From: an uncultured Candidatus Melainabacteria bacterium | GTDB lineage: Bacteria > Cyanobacteriota > Vampirovibrionia > Gastranaerophilales > Gastranaerophilaceae | Assembly: GCA_934717855.1 (NCBI GenBank) | Contig: CAKUZI010000008.1 | Span: forward strand, 54,200 to 118,199 | Direction: 5' to 3' | Length of the DNA: 64,000 nt | Shown here: positions 1-8,435 of the stretch, in pieces | How positions within the stretch are numbered: the stretch's first letter is position 1 | How the letters are laid out: every line of letters begins with the position of its first letter | Translations under genes and position numbers: made by a program | The notes under the pieces: generated by a model | The model's input: the letters and a program-made list of their open reading frames with translations, nothing else | The model's database searches: none | What the model was told of the DNA's origin: nothing

Positions 1-1
1 A

Positions 2-565
2 AAGATTAAATTTTATACTTCAAACGGGGTTGAAAAAGTGGAAGATCATCAAATTACACTAAAATCAGGTGAAATCTTAACTCCAGAACTTGTTCTTTTG
101 GCAGTTGGAAGAACTCCTCAGCCTATTGAAAATTTTGGAACTTGCATTGGTGACGCGTGTGGAAAAATTCAACTTGCACATTTTGCGATAAAACAAGCCA
201 TTGCAGAAGTTTCAGGAATTGAGTTTGATGAAACATTAGTTCCTGCAGTAGTTTACGGTTGCCCAGAAATTGCTTGGGTGGGTAAAAGAGAACAAGACTT
301 AGAAGTTGGAAGCTACAAAAAATCAAACCTATTGATTTCAGCACTTGGAAAATCTCATTGTGACAACTGCACAGATGGATTTATAAAAATATTGTCTCAA
401 GATGGCAAAATTGTTGGAGCGCATATTGTTTCAAAAGAAGCATCTTCTTTAATTCAAGAAATAACAATTGCTATGCAGAATAATGTTTCGGTTGAAGATT
501 TGAAAAAAGTTTGCTTTGCTCATCCGACGTATTCAGAGGGAATTTTTGAATGCTTGTTTAGGTAA
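2..565 (+). CDS. lpdA: Dihydrolipoamide dehydrogenase, C-terminal part (5' truncated by window edge)
   Basis: This is the C-terminal half of a pyridine nucleotide-disulfide oxidoreductase, the E3 subunit that reoxidises lipoyl groups in 2-oxoacid dehydrogenase or glycine cleavage complexes. The reading frame is open from the second base of the window, so the gene starts upstream. Visible parts are the end of the NAD-binding domain (LLAVGRTPQ), the FAD-contacting strand (CIGDACGKIQLAH) and the dimerisation domain ending in FAHPTYSE, which carries the catalytic His-Glu region of the family. The redox-active CxxxxC is outside the window. Lipoyl synthase lies 1.3 kb downstream, which fits a lipoate-dependent function. 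A mercuric or glutathione reductase is less likely given the HPT-SE motif. Confidence 0.85.
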   Translation, partial: KIKFYTSNGVEKVEDHQITLKSGEILTPELVLLAVGRTPQPIENFGTCIGDACGKIQLAHFAIKQAIAEVSGIEFDETLVPAVVYGCPEIAWVGKREQDLEVGSYKKSNLLISALGKSHCDNCTDGFIKILSQDGKIVGAHIVSKEASSLIQEITIAMQNNVSVEDLKKVCFAHPTYSEGIFECLFR

Positions 566-653
566 TAAAAGTATTTTATTGTAAAATTTTATTAATATAT
601 TAGCAATAATTTTGGTTTACTAACTTCTAAATGGTTAGAAAGGACGTTGCGTT

Positions 654-1502
654 ATGTCGGTAAACTTAAATTTTTTAGTGAAAAGGGGTGGACAATTAGT
701 CGAAAGCAGTATCCTAAAACCAACGCAAAAATTTAACTTGCAAGGGGTTAAATATGTTCGTAAATCTATTACAAATATTGCTGTAGACGGTTTTCCCATG
801 CATTTGCATGATAATTTGGATGAAATTGCTACATTAAGAAATGCAGGTGTAACTTTAGCTGAAATTGCAAATAGGTTTGGTGTAAATCGAAATGTTATTC
901 AAAAGTTTTTAAATAAGTTTGCTCCTGATGCAGTTCCTGAACATATACGTTTTCTCAAAGCTACTAGAATTTTCTTTTTAAGGAAAAATCCGGAAGAAAA
1001 AAATAAAGCTTTTGAGGTAATTGATCCGATTTTACAAAAAATTGCAAAAAAACTGCACAAATCTCATAAAGATGTACCATATGAAGATTTTTTGCAGGAT
1101 TTTCGATTAAGTTTTTTAAATTCTGCAAATCAAAATGCAAAAAATCAAACATATAATTTTAGAGATTTTGTATATAGATTAAAAAAAGGTGAAACATTGG
1201 TTGTACCGGAAGAGCATTCTCATGTACCTCTTAGTAAAATAGAAAATAATGGAAAGTATGTGGGCGAAATGGATGCTAATATAAGTACGTTTGAAGAGAA
1301 CGATTTTAAGCGTAACAAAATTCGAAATCCACTATTAAAGGAAAGAGAACGTACAATCGTTCAATTATTAGAGTTTGAAAGTCGAACTTTTAACGATATT
1401 GAAGATTATTTAGGGTTGACAACTGAAAGAATAAAACGAATTGCGTATGACAAAATAATTCCGAAAATGAAGAAATTTGATAACTTTCTCAAAAACGAAT
1501 AA
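654..1502 (+). CDS. Sigma-factor-like DNA-binding protein
   Basis: A 282-residue protein with two helix-turn-helix-like segments. The first, at about residues 57-85 (LRNAGVTLAEIANRFGVNRN), resembles a recombinase or Hin-type HTH. The C-terminal 55 residues (LLKERERTIVQLLEF, then DIEDYLGLTTERIKRI) look like sigma-70 region 4. The middle (about 115-160, with DVPYEDFLQDFRLSFL) resembles sigma region 2.1-2.2, where canonical proteins have a YEDLIQEG-type motif. I infer a divergent sigma-like transcription factor, but the -10 recognition helix is not obvious. The start follows AGAAAGGA. A strong terminator follows the stop codon, so it is probably monocistronic. Confidence 0.5.
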   Translation: MSVNLNFLVKRGGQLVESSILKPTQKFNLQGVKYVRKSITNIAVDGFPMHLHDNLDEIATLRNAGVTLAEIANRFGVNRNVIQKFLNKFAPDAVPEHIRFLKATRIFFLRKNPEEKNKAFEVIDPILQKIAKKLHKSHKDVPYEDFLQDFRLSFLNSANQNAKNQTYNFRDFVYRLKKGETLVVPEEHSHVPLSKIENNGKYVGEMDANISTFEENDFKRNKIRNPLLKERERTIVQLLEFESRTFNDIEDYLGLTTERIKRIAYDKIIPKMKKFDNFLKNE

Positions 1503-1505
1503 AGT

Positions 1506-1544
1506 AAAAAGCACTATTTCAATTTTTTGAAAATAGTGCTTTTT
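1506..1544 (+). terminator. Rho-independent terminator after the sigma-like gene
   Basis: Near-perfect inverted repeat AAAAAGCACTATTT / AAATAGTGCTTTTT with a short loop, beginning four bases after the stop codon. The A-rich left arm and T-rich right arm would let it work in both directions, serving the minus-strand gene that ends at 1563 as well. Confidence 0.85.
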
Positions 1545-1562
1545 AATATCTTTGTTTAAATT

Positions 1563-1805
1563 CTAAATAGAACCTGTCCAGAAAGGTACTTTACCAAAAT
1601 TCCAGTATGTGTTTGTTGGGTTTTGGTCTCTGGTACGGAAAAGTCTTTTTCTTTTTACTTTAGTTTCTGTTACTTTTTTGTTCCCATCTTGTGATACTTG
1701 AACTTCTGAAGTTGTTTCTACGCGAGAGCCAGGAATTTCATATACTTCTGCATATGCACAACCTGCAAAGCATAACAAGCATAAAATCGTCATTAATTTT
1801 TTCAT
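1563..1805 (-). CDS. Small secreted protein or lipoprotein, unknown function
   Basis: An 80-residue protein with a clear signal peptide (MKKLMTILCLLCFAGCAYA). Cleavage could be by signal peptidase I after AYA or by the lipoprotein peptidase before the Cys in FAGC; the residue at -3 is Phe, which is not a standard lipobox. The mature part is polar and basic (VTETKVKRKRLFRTRD) and ends aromatic (YWNFGKVPFWTG). No family is recognised. It is monocistronic and convergent with the sigma-like gene, sharing its terminator. Confidence 0.65.
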   Translation of the reverse strand: MKKLMTILCLLCFAGCAYAEVYEIPGSRVETTSEVQVSQDGNKKVTETKVKRKRLFRTRDQNPTNTYWNFGKVPFWTGSI

Positions 1806-1885
1806 AAATATTACTCCTTTTTGAGTTATTACTTTTATTACTTATATTATATCGTTTTAAGTCATGAAAATCAATATTTTTGCTA

Positions 1886-1891
1886 TATAAT
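1886..1891 (+). promoter_or_regulatory. -10 box placed for a leaderless lipA transcript
   Basis: A perfect TATAAT lies seven bases before the lipA start codon, which would put the transcription start at or next to the A of ATG. There is no Shine-Dalgarno sequence before this ATG. No good -35 box is visible. Confidence 0.5.
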
Positions 1892-1898
1892 TTAAAAT

Positions 1899-2741
1899 AT
1901 GCAAAGAAGATTACCTGATTATTTAAAAAGACCTATTATCGACACTGAGAAAACTCGTACAGTGAGAAAAATTTTAAAAACAAAATGTCTTAATACAGTT
2001 TGTGAAAATGCTCGTTGTCCTAACAAAAATGAATGTTATACAAAAAATACGGCTACATTTTTAATTATGGGTGGGAATTGTACTCGTAACTGCAAGTATT
2101 GCAACATTTCTTGCGCAAAACCAGAGCCCATAGATTTAGAAGAGCCAAAACATGTTGCAGAAGCTGTTCAGGCTTTGGGGTTAAAATATGCTGTTATAAC
2201 TTCTGTTACTCGTGACGATTTGCCTGACGGTGGTGCAGAACATTTTGCAAATTGTATTTATGAAATTAGAAAACTTTGCCCTGATACGAAAATTGAGATT
2301 TTAACTCCGGATTTTAAAGGGAACAAAGAAAGTCTTGATAAAATTATTAAGGCTCATCCGGATGTGTTTAATCATAATATTGAAGCGGTTAAAGATATTT
2401 TTAAAACAGTTCGTCCGCAAGGAGATTATGATTGTTCTATAAATGTTTTAAAGTATATAAAGGAAAACAGTGATATTAAAACAAAATCAGGTTTGATAAT
2501 AGGGCTCGGTGAAACTTTTGAACAAATTGAACAAACGCTTACAGATTTAAAAAGTGCAGGTTGTGATATTGTTACGATAGGTCAATATATTCAACCATCT
2601 AAACAACATTTTAAAGTTGCCAAATATTATATTCCGGAAGAATATGATGAATTAAAAAGTTTGGCTAAAAAAGCAGGTATAAGAAATTACCAAATCGGCC
2701 CTCTTGTAAGAAGTTCATATCGAGCTTCAGAATTGGTTTAA
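1899..2741 (+). CDS. lipA: Lipoyl synthase
   Basis: Radical SAM enzyme that inserts two sulfurs into protein-bound octanoyl groups to make lipoyl cofactor. Both Fe-S binding motifs are present: the auxiliary cluster C-x4-C-x5-C (Cys35, 40, 46, CENARCPNKNEC) and the radical SAM C-x3-C-x2-C (Cys61, 65, 68, CTRNCKYC). The C-terminal RSSYRA motif that supplies the serine ligand is also present. At 280 residues it is typical in length. The start MQRRLPDYLKRP matches the family and lies just after a -10 box, so translation is probably leaderless. It is near a dihydrolipoamide dehydrogenase gene, its downstream user. Confidence 0.95.
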   Translation: MQRRLPDYLKRPIIDTEKTRTVRKILKTKCLNTVCENARCPNKNECYTKNTATFLIMGGNCTRNCKYCNISCAKPEPIDLEEPKHVAEAVQALGLKYAVITSVTRDDLPDGGAEHFANCIYEIRKLCPDTKIEILTPDFKGNKESLDKIIKAHPDVFNHNIEAVKDIFKTVRPQGDYDCSINVLKYIKENSDIKTKSGLIIGLGETFEQIEQTLTDLKSAGCDIVTIGQYIQPSKQHFKVAKYYIPEEYDELKSLAKKAGIRNYQIGPLVRSSYRASELV

Positions 2742-2877
2742 AAATAGTTCAATTAAACGATTTAATATTAAAAAAATAAGATATACTATAATTAGGGTAA
2801 GCCCCAATTTATCATTGACTAACTTAGCGGCTCAAACTAAAAATTTGCATAACTGATTAAGGAGGGAGGTGATAAAA

Positions 2878-2946
2878 GTGGATTTCAGTATAACTGAAAA
2901 AGCGCTATGGCTTATATTATTAATAGTCATAGCACTTAAACACTAA
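2878..2946 (+). CDS. 22-residue hydrophobic peptide, putative type I toxin
   Basis: GTG start preceded by AAGGAGGGAGGTGAT, one of the strongest ribosome binding sites in the window. The peptide begins MDFSITEKALW, continues with an uninterrupted stretch of Leu, Ile, Val and Ala, and ends LKH. That is one transmembrane helix with a short charged tail, as in TxpA/BsrG/Fst-like membrane toxins. I do not recognise a specific family. The context (own promoter and terminator, long-range complementary ends) supports a translated peptide rather than a chance ORF. Confidence 0.45.
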   Translation: MDFSITEKALWLILLIVIALKH

Positions 2947-2960
2947 TTTGGGCTTTTAAA

Positions 2961-2990
2961 GTGCGGAGGGCAATCCGCACGCCCTTTTAC
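2961..2990 (+). terminator. Terminator of the mini-ORF transcript
   Basis: Hairpin GTGCGGA-GGGCAA-TCCGCAC followed by GCCCTTTTACTTTT. It is unusually GC-rich for this region. An outer GGGC/GCCC pairing can extend it. Confidence 0.75.
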
Positions 2991-3042
2991 TTTTATTATA
3001 CCCTATTTTGCAAAAATTTCAACCCATGAATTCATATATCAA

Positions 3043-4095
3043 TTATATGTTCATTGCGCGTAGAATTTCGGTCATATCGGCCGGTGTCTTTTTAACACCT
3101 GTGTTTGAATGTTCAATCGCATTGTCAGGGTCTTTCAATCCATTTCCGGTCAAAATACAAACAATCTTAGAACCTGATTTAACTTGATCTTTTACCTTAA
3201 TTAAACCGGCTACAGATGCTGCACTTGCTGGTTCTGCGAAAACGCCTTCTGTTGACGCAATTAATTTGTATGCGTTTACGATTTCTTCATCTGTTACAAA
3301 ATTAATCATGCCTTTGCTTTCGTCTCTTGCGTTTTCTGCTTTTTGCCAGCTTGCAGGATTTCCAATTCTTATAGCTGTTGCAAGAGTTTCCGGTTTATAA
3401 ATCCTTTCACCTTTAACAATTGCAGCAGCACCTTCTGCTTCAAATCCCATCATTTTAGGCAAATTAGAGATTTTACCTGTCTTGTGCCATTCTGTGTAAC
3501 CTTTCCAGTATGCAGTAATATTTCCGGCATTTCCAACAGGTATAAAGTGATAATCCGGAGCTTGTCCTAAGGCGTTGCAAATTTCGAAAGCACCAGTTTT
3601 TTGTCCTTCAATTCTGTATGGATTTACAGAGTTTACAAGGGTAATCGGGTAGTTATCAGAAATTTTACGAACCATTTCTAATGCCTCGTCAAAATTCCCT
3701 TGAATTGCAATAATTTTTGCTCCATACATCATTGCTTGGGAAAGTTTTCCAAGAGCAATATAACCATCAGGGATTAGTACAAAAGTTTTCATACCAGCTC
3801 TTGCACCATATGCGGCTGCTGAAGCAGATGTATTTCCTGTAGATGCACAAATAATAGCATCAGAACCGGCTTCTTTAGCTTTAGAAACAGCCATTGTCAT
3901 GCCACGATCTTTAAAACTTCCGGTAGGGTTACAACCCTCATATTTTAAATAAATTTCAGCATCAATTCCGATTTTTTTAGCCAAGTTATCAGCCTTAATT
4001 AAAGGAGTATTTCCCTCATTAAGTGTAACAACCGGAGTTTTTTCAGAAACTGGCAGGTATTCTCTAAAAGTGTTAATTAATCCTTGATAGTACAT
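3043..4095 (-). CDS. thrC: Threonine synthase
   Basis: PLP enzyme that converts O-phosphohomoserine to threonine. The PLP-binding lysine is Lys62 in GSFKDRGM, with the glycine-rich phosphate loop at STGNTSA and PVGNAGN. At 350 residues it is the short class found in cyanobacteria and Gram-positives, and the N-terminus (YLPVSEKTPVVTLNEGNTPL) is close to cyanobacterial sequences as I know them. Homoserine dehydrogenase, two steps earlier in the pathway, lies 1.8 kb upstream on the same strand with two glycosyltransferases between. No attenuator is visible in the short leader. Confidence 0.95.
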   Translation of the reverse strand: MYYQGLINTFREYLPVSEKTPVVTLNEGNTPLIKADNLAKKIGIDAEIYLKYEGCNPTGSFKDRGMTMAVSKAKEAGSDAIICASTGNTSASAAAYGARAGMKTFVLIPDGYIALGKLSQAMMYGAKIIAIQGNFDEALEMVRKISDNYPITLVNSVNPYRIEGQKTGAFEICNALGQAPDYHFIPVGNAGNITAYWKGYTEWHKTGKISNLPKMMGFEAEGAAAIVKGERIYKPETLATAIRIGNPASWQKAENARDESKGMINFVTDEEIVNAYKLIASTEGVFAEPASAASVAGLIKVKDQVKSGSKIVCILTGNGLKDPDNAIEHSNTGVKKTPADMTEILRAMNI

Positions 4096-4152
4096 AAATA
4101 TTCCTCTCTATTTTAGTCTAATAATATCACAGAAACGCATATTTTTACAAAG

Positions 4153-4950
4153 TTACAATTTTATATTTTTTATAAAATTGTTTAATTTTTTCTTGATTAT
4201 ATTGTATATTTTTGTCCAAATTAAATGTTTCGGAATTATAATTTTTAATATTTTTTTTTGTATTTTAGTATTTTCTGTTAAATAGTTCAGCATATTTTGG
4301 CGGACTTGTATGACGCTTGTTTTAAATTCAGGAGAATAATTGCTACAATTACTTTCATGTAAGCGATATTTTAAGAGAATTTCTTGAAGATTTGCAAATT
4401 CCAAAACTCTTATTGCTCTCGACCACAGTTCATAATCTTCACATTTATATTTTGAATTATATTTTAAATTAAATTGTTCAAAGTCTTCTTTTCTAAACAT
4501 TACTGATGGATGTGCAATACAACATTTTTCTAATAAATCCATATATTTTGGTTTTTGGGGAAGTTTTATGATTGATTTTTTCGGAAAAGTTTCGTAACAT
4601 GTTCCCAAAATTGAAATATTAGGATTGTGTTGTAAATAAGAAATTTGTTTTTCGAAGCGTTCAGGAGAAGAAATATCATCGGCATCCATTCTAGCAATGT
4701 ATTCTCCTTTGGCAATTTTTAATCCATCATTCAAGGCATTTGCAATGCCTTGATTTTGTTCTTTTCTGTACAAAATAATTCTATTATCATTGTACGAGTT
4801 TACTATTTCATCAAGTGGGTTATCAGAACCATCATCAATAATTATGAATTCAAAATTACTATATGTTTGATTTATAATACTTTCAATTGATTCTTTTAAC
4901 CATTCTGTTTTTACGTTATAAACAGGCATTATGACTGATATTTTGGGCAT
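4153..4950 (-). CDS. Family 2 glycosyltransferase
   Basis: GT-A fold glycosyltransferase of 265 residues. It begins with the nucleotide-binding strand SVIMPVYN and IDDGSDN, and the metal-binding DxD is in ARMDADDIS at about residue 90. The C-terminus is very basic (KIYNIIKKKLNNFIKNIKL), which may tether it to the membrane surface. It probably transfers a sugar to a polysaccharide or protein; the substrate cannot be read from sequence. A second, related enzyme lies 15 bp upstream on the same strand, so the two are co-transcribed. Confidence 0.9.
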   Translation of the reverse strand: MPKISVIMPVYNVKTEWLKESIESIINQTYSNFEFIIIDDGSDNPLDEIVNSYNDNRIILYRKEQNQGIANALNDGLKIAKGEYIARMDADDISSPERFEKQISYLQHNPNISILGTCYETFPKKSIIKLPQKPKYMDLLEKCCIAHPSVMFRKEDFEQFNLKYNSKYKCEDYELWSRAIRVLEFANLQEILLKYRLHESNCSNYSPEFKTSVIQVRQNMLNYLTENTKIQKKILKIIIPKHLIWTKIYNIIKKKLNNFIKNIKL

Positions 4951-4965
4951 ATATTCTCCATAATT

Positions 4966-5769
4966 TTATACTTTTTTCCTAAAAAGTTTTTTCAAAATTT
5001 TTTTTAAATTCAAATATTTAGTCCACAATGGAATAAGTTTGTGAGGAAGTTTAAATATTTTATCAATACAATATTTGTTGCTTACGTACAAATTAGTGTG
5101 ATGTTTTAAAATATTAGAATATAGTTCATCTGCATGAATGTTGGCGTTATTTGTTCTACAATTTGTAATTTGTTTTCTATAATTAAAAAGAACTTCCGGA
5201 ATTAAATACCCTGTGTTACCTTTTTCAACAAATGAAAGCCATAAATCCCAGTCTTCAAATCCGTGTTTCATATAATCTTTGTAACCACCAACGTTTATAA
5301 AATCTTCTTTTCTAAAAAATGAAGAATTTAAAATATAGTTTGAAAATAATATTTTATTTTTATCAAAAACCGGTGGAGTGTAAAGACCGGACTCGCCTCC
5401 GAAGAGTTTTGCATAACAATATACAATGCCTATATCGGGATGTTCATCTAAAATTTTTACAGCTTTTTCAGTGTAAGTGGGTTCGATTGTATCATCGCCA
5501 TCAAGAGGTAAAATATATTCTCCTTTTGCGATTTTAATTGCTTCGTTTTTTGAAAAAATAACCCCTTTGTTTTCTGTATGATTAATACAAATAAAATTTT
5601 CAAGATTTTCGTATTTTCTAATGACTTTTGCGCTACCATCAGATGATGCATCATTTATGCAAATAATTTCTATATTTTTGTAAGTTTGGTTTAATACCGA
5701 ATCAATTGCCTCTTTAATGTATAATTCTTGGTTGTAACAAGGAATGATTACTGAAACTTTTTTATGCAT
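4966..5769 (-). CDS. Family 2 glycosyltransferase
   Basis: A 267-residue GT-A enzyme related to its downstream neighbour. It has VSVIIPCYNQ, INDASSDGS and the metal-binding motif LPLDGDD at about residue 95, followed by the acceptor-domain GFEDWDLWLSF motif typical of GT2 chain-modifying enzymes. The tail is basic (KKILKKLFRKKV). The pair breaks up what might once have been a hom-thrC operon, and probably serves surface glycan or lipopolysaccharide-type synthesis; that role is inferred. Confidence 0.9.
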   Translation of the reverse strand: MHKKVSVIIPCYNQELYIKEAIDSVLNQTYKNIEIICINDASSDGSAKVIRKYENLENFICINHTENKGVIFSKNEAIKIAKGEYILPLDGDDTIEPTYTEKAVKILDEHPDIGIVYCYAKLFGGESGLYTPPVFDKNKILFSNYILNSSFFRKEDFINVGGYKDYMKHGFEDWDLWLSFVEKGNTGYLIPEVLFNYRKQITNCRTNNANIHADELYSNILKHHTNLYVSNKYCIDKIFKLPHKLIPLWTKYLNLKKILKKLFRKKV

Positions 5770-5832
5770 AAAATTTCCTTTATAATTATTTTGCCTAATA
5801 ATATCACAGAAACGAATAAATTAATATAAAAA

Positions 5833-5868
5833 AGCGTTAGTGTTTATTCTTTAATAAAAACTAACGCT
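5833..5868 (-). terminator. Terminator downstream of homoserine dehydrogenase
   Basis: Inverted repeat AGCGTTAG...CTAACGCT with inner complementary arms. On the minus strand it is followed by a run of T residues, matching the end of the hom transcript and separating it from the glycosyltransferase pair. Confidence 0.8.
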
Positions 5869-5893
5869 ATGATTTTTGTTAATTACTGAGTAT

Positions 5894-7165
5894 TTATACT
5901 TGAACTCTTATTAAGCTGTTTACTTTATTTCCGCCTTGCTCAATTAATTTAATTGCATCTTGCATGTTTTTTTCTTTTACAAGTTCAGTAATAACAGTAA
6001 TATCTGCAGTATTGTTATCTGAAACACAACGTTGAACAATACTTGCAAGGCTGATATCGTGATCCGCACATATTGTACCAATCTTGCCGATTACACCTTT
6101 ATTATTTTTTGCATTAATTGAAATATAGTATTTATTGATTGTGTCTGCAATATTTTTCATTTTTGCATTTCCGGAGTGTTTACATCTCATCATTGGCAAA
6201 ATGTAATCAGATTTCCCGATTTCTGCAGAAATTGCTAAAATGTCTCCAACAACGGAACTTGCTGTTGGAAACTCTCCGGCTCCAGGGCCTGAAAGTGTAA
6301 CGTTACCTACAGGATGTCCGCTTAGAGATACCGCATTTGTGACATAATCAATGTGTGCTAATGTTGATTTATTTGAAACAAGCATTGGGTGAACTCTTAC
6401 GTCTGCATTGCCGTCCTCGTCCATGTAAGCAGATGCAATTAGCTTGATTTTGTAACCCAAGTCGTTTGCTGCTTGCATATCTTGTGGGCGAATTTTGATA
6501 ATGCCCTCGCGGTATACATTTTCAATTTTTATACGTTGTTGGAATGTTATTGATGCAAGTGTTGCAATTTTATATGCAGCATCAAATCCCTCAACGTCTC
6601 CAGTTGGGTCAGCTTCTGCGTATCCAAGTTCTTGAGCTTCTTTCAAAACGTTTTCGTATGATGCTCCTTGTACGTCCATTTTAGTTAAAATAAAGTTGGT
6701 TGTACCGTTTACAATAGCTTCAATACGGTTAATTTTATTTCCGGCTAAAATTGTCTTGATAGGCATGATAATAGGAATACCACCGGCAATTGCTGCTTCA
6801 TAAAGAATAACTCTGTTATTTTCTTCCGCAATCTTAAACAATTCTTCTCCACGTTTTGCAAGAAGTTCTTTGTTTGCCGTAACGATGTGCTTCCCATTTT
6901 TTAAAGCTGTCGTAATAAGGTCAAATGCAGGTTCCAAACCGCCAACAAGTTCCGCAACTATTTCAATTTCCGGATCGTTGACGATTTTATATGCATCGTC
7001 AGTGATAATAGAATTGTCTAAACCCTGAATATCACGTTTTTTGTTAATGTTACGAACTGCAATTGCCTTAACTTCAATATTATCAAAGTTTTGCAGTGTT
7101 TTAAAAACCCCTGAGCCAACAGTTCCTAGTCCAATAAGTCCGATTTTTATTTTTTTCTTTTCCAT
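5894..7165 (-). CDS. hom: Homoserine dehydrogenase
   Basis: NAD(P)-dependent enzyme of the aspartate pathway, reducing aspartate semialdehyde to homoserine, precursor of threonine and methionine. The Rossmann motif GLIGLGTVGSGV is at the N-terminus. The substrate-binding signature GYAEADPTGDVEGFDAAYK sits at about residue 195. A C-terminal ACT domain (about 345-423, beginning KYYISINAKN) is the usual site of threonine feedback. At 423 residues it is the standard bacterial form without fused aspartokinase. It ends at a strong terminator, so it is separate from thrC. Confidence 0.95.
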   Translation of the reverse strand: MEKKKIKIGLIGLGTVGSGVFKTLQNFDNIEVKAIAVRNINKKRDIQGLDNSIITDDAYKIVNDPEIEIVAELVGGLEPAFDLITTALKNGKHIVTANKELLAKRGEELFKIAEENNRVILYEAAIAGGIPIIMPIKTILAGNKINRIEAIVNGTTNFILTKMDVQGASYENVLKEAQELGYAEADPTGDVEGFDAAYKIATLASITFQQRIKIENVYREGIIKIRPQDMQAANDLGYKIKLIASAYMDEDGNADVRVHPMLVSNKSTLAHIDYVTNAVSLSGHPVGNVTLSGPGAGEFPTASSVVGDILAISAEIGKSDYILPMMRCKHSGNAKMKNIADTINKYYISINAKNNKGVIGKIGTICADHDISLASIVQRCVSDNNTADITVITELVKEKNMQDAIKLIEQGGNKVNSLIRVQV

Positions 7166-7204
7166 ATTAAAAGAGTATCATAAACTTAAATTTTTACAAA
7201 TAAG

Positions 7205-7567
7205 TTACGGTTGAATATTTTTATCTTGGACTTTAATTTTTCCGTTAGTATTTTCAATAACTTTTTCTACTCCATAACCGCCACCAGAATATTTTTTGAC
7301 AACAGTACGAGATTTTTCAGGGCTAATTCTTTCAGAATTAAATGTTTTTGCGATGCCGTTAATATTGTTGCGATACAAGTTATAGTTGGAAACAAACCAT
7401 TCAGTAGGAACAAATTCACTCTTTTTGTATGTTATATCAAGCACTTTTCTTATGTTTTTGTTAACGCTAGGAATATCAATAATTCTATTTAAAGTTTTTC
7501 CGTCTTTTGCTAAATGTTCTGTAATAATGTTATTTGCTAATCGTTGGGGTTTAAATTCAATTCTCAT
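7205..7567 (-). CDS. Hypothetical protein
   Basis: A 120-residue protein starting MRIEFKPQRLANN, with no signal peptide or membrane segment. It is basic and contains a glycine-rich stretch (KKYSGGGYGVEK) near the C-terminus. I do not recognise a family. The minus-strand start is preceded by AGAAAGGATTTT, an acceptable ribosome binding site. It is a single gene upstream of hom and separated from it by only 40 bp, so read-through into hom is possible. Confidence 0.6.
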   Translation of the reverse strand: MRIEFKPQRLANNIITEHLAKDGKTLNRIIDIPSVNKNIRKVLDITYKKSEFVPTEWFVSNYNLYRNNINGIAKTFNSERISPEKSRTVVKKYSGGGYGVEKVIENTNGKIKVQDKNIQP

Positions 7568-7631
7568 AATAAAATCCTTTCTAAAAAATTTTGGGGTTAG
7601 TGTATATTTAACACTTAATATACTCCTATAA

Positions 7632-8088
7632 ATTTTTAATGTAAAGTTTTAATTTTGTTAATATTAATAAATCTTTGAAAATAGTATTTTGATTTATGTT
7701 TGAAATAAAAATGTTAAGAATAAAAATTGATTTGCAAAATAAAAAAGTGCCTATGGGGTAAACAAAAATAAAAAATTGTTTTGGCACAAATTATAAGTTG
7801 AATTTATTTAAATTAAACGCCTAAATATTTTTTCCTGTGGCGTAGCTTCTTGACAGAATATCGCTAATTAAAATTTGCGATTTCTTGAAACTTTTAATCA
7901 TAAAAGTTTTAAATTTTTGATTGTCATCCAAAAGAAATCACTTACGCAAATGATTTTAATATCTTTCGGTGTTTAACTAAGTATAATATTGAATTTTGAA
8001 TAAATAATTCTGAATTACAACATGAAATTCTATATAAAAGTTAGAATAATGTCAAATAAAATCTTAAGATATGTTAGTAATAATTTTC
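7632..8088. other. AT-rich intergenic region without a recognisable gene
   Basis: About 460 bp with no ORF of note. It holds a small inverted repeat (AAACTTTTAATCATAAAAGTTT, around 7887-7909) and a TTGACA hexamer at about 7850 with no convincing -10 partner. Confidence 0.5.
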
Positions 8089-8100
8089 TTGATTAATCAA
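8089..8100. promoter_or_regulatory. Palindrome, possible operator of the XRE regulator
   Basis: The perfect 12-bp palindrome TTGATTAATCAA lies 19 bp before the start of the adjacent HTH gene, where an autoregulatory operator would be expected. Function is inferred from position. Confidence 0.4.
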
Positions 8101-8119
8101 TAAACTAGATAAAAGATAT

Positions 8120-8431
8120 ATGTTAAAAGAACAATTTGCAAGAAATTTAAAAATCATTAGAAAGTCTAGAAAACTCACGCAAGAGCAACTTGCTGAGCTT
8201 GTGGATGTTGATTTTAGATATATTTCTTTTTTAGAGAATGCAAAAAGTTTTCCGTCTTGTGATTTGATTGAAAAACTTACAAAAGCGTTAAATGTTACTT
8301 TTGCGGAGTTGTTTGTTTATGAACAGAACTTGTCTCGTGAGGATATTAAAAAGCAGTTGATTGACACAATCGAACTGCTTGACACCAAAAATCTAAATAC
8401 TTTGCTAAATATCGCAAAAGATTTAATTTAG
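8120..8431 (+). CDS. XRE-family transcriptional regulator
   Basis: A 103-residue protein with an N-terminal helix-turn-helix of the Cro/C1 type (about residues 5-62: LKIIRKSRKLTQEQLAELV, then ISFLENAKSFPS). A short C-terminal helical tail (about 70-103) is probably a dimerisation segment. No sensor domain is present. It is monocistronic, with a palindrome just upstream that could be its own operator. It ends five bases before the end of a convergent gene. Confidence 0.85.
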   Translation: MLKEQFARNLKIIRKSRKLTQEQLAELVDVDFRYISFLENAKSFPSCDLIEKLTKALNVTFAELFVYEQNLSREDIKKQLIDTIELLDTKNLNTLLNIAKDLI

Positions 8432-8435
8432 TGTT

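Larger units (their letters stand above)
2787..2990 (+). ncRNA. Candidate type I toxin mRNA: promoter, structured leader, mini-ORF, terminator
   Basis: A compact unit of about 190 nt. It has a perfect TATAAT (2787-2792), a leader whose first bases (AAGCCCCAATTT, about 2799-2810) are nearly complementary to the region just after the mini-ORF (AATTTGGGCTTT, 2945-2956), a very strong Shine-Dalgarno sequence, a 22-codon hydrophobic ORF and a GC-rich terminator hairpin. Long-range 5'-3' pairing that hides the ribosome binding site is a known trait of type I toxin mRNAs. An antisense RNA is not identified; without it the assignment is a hypothesis. Confidence 0.4.

Noticed and set aside
1563..1805. 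Definite lipoprotein call for the small secreted protein
   Set aside because: Phe at the -3 position does not fit the lipobox, and an AYA cleavage site is equally good; left open.
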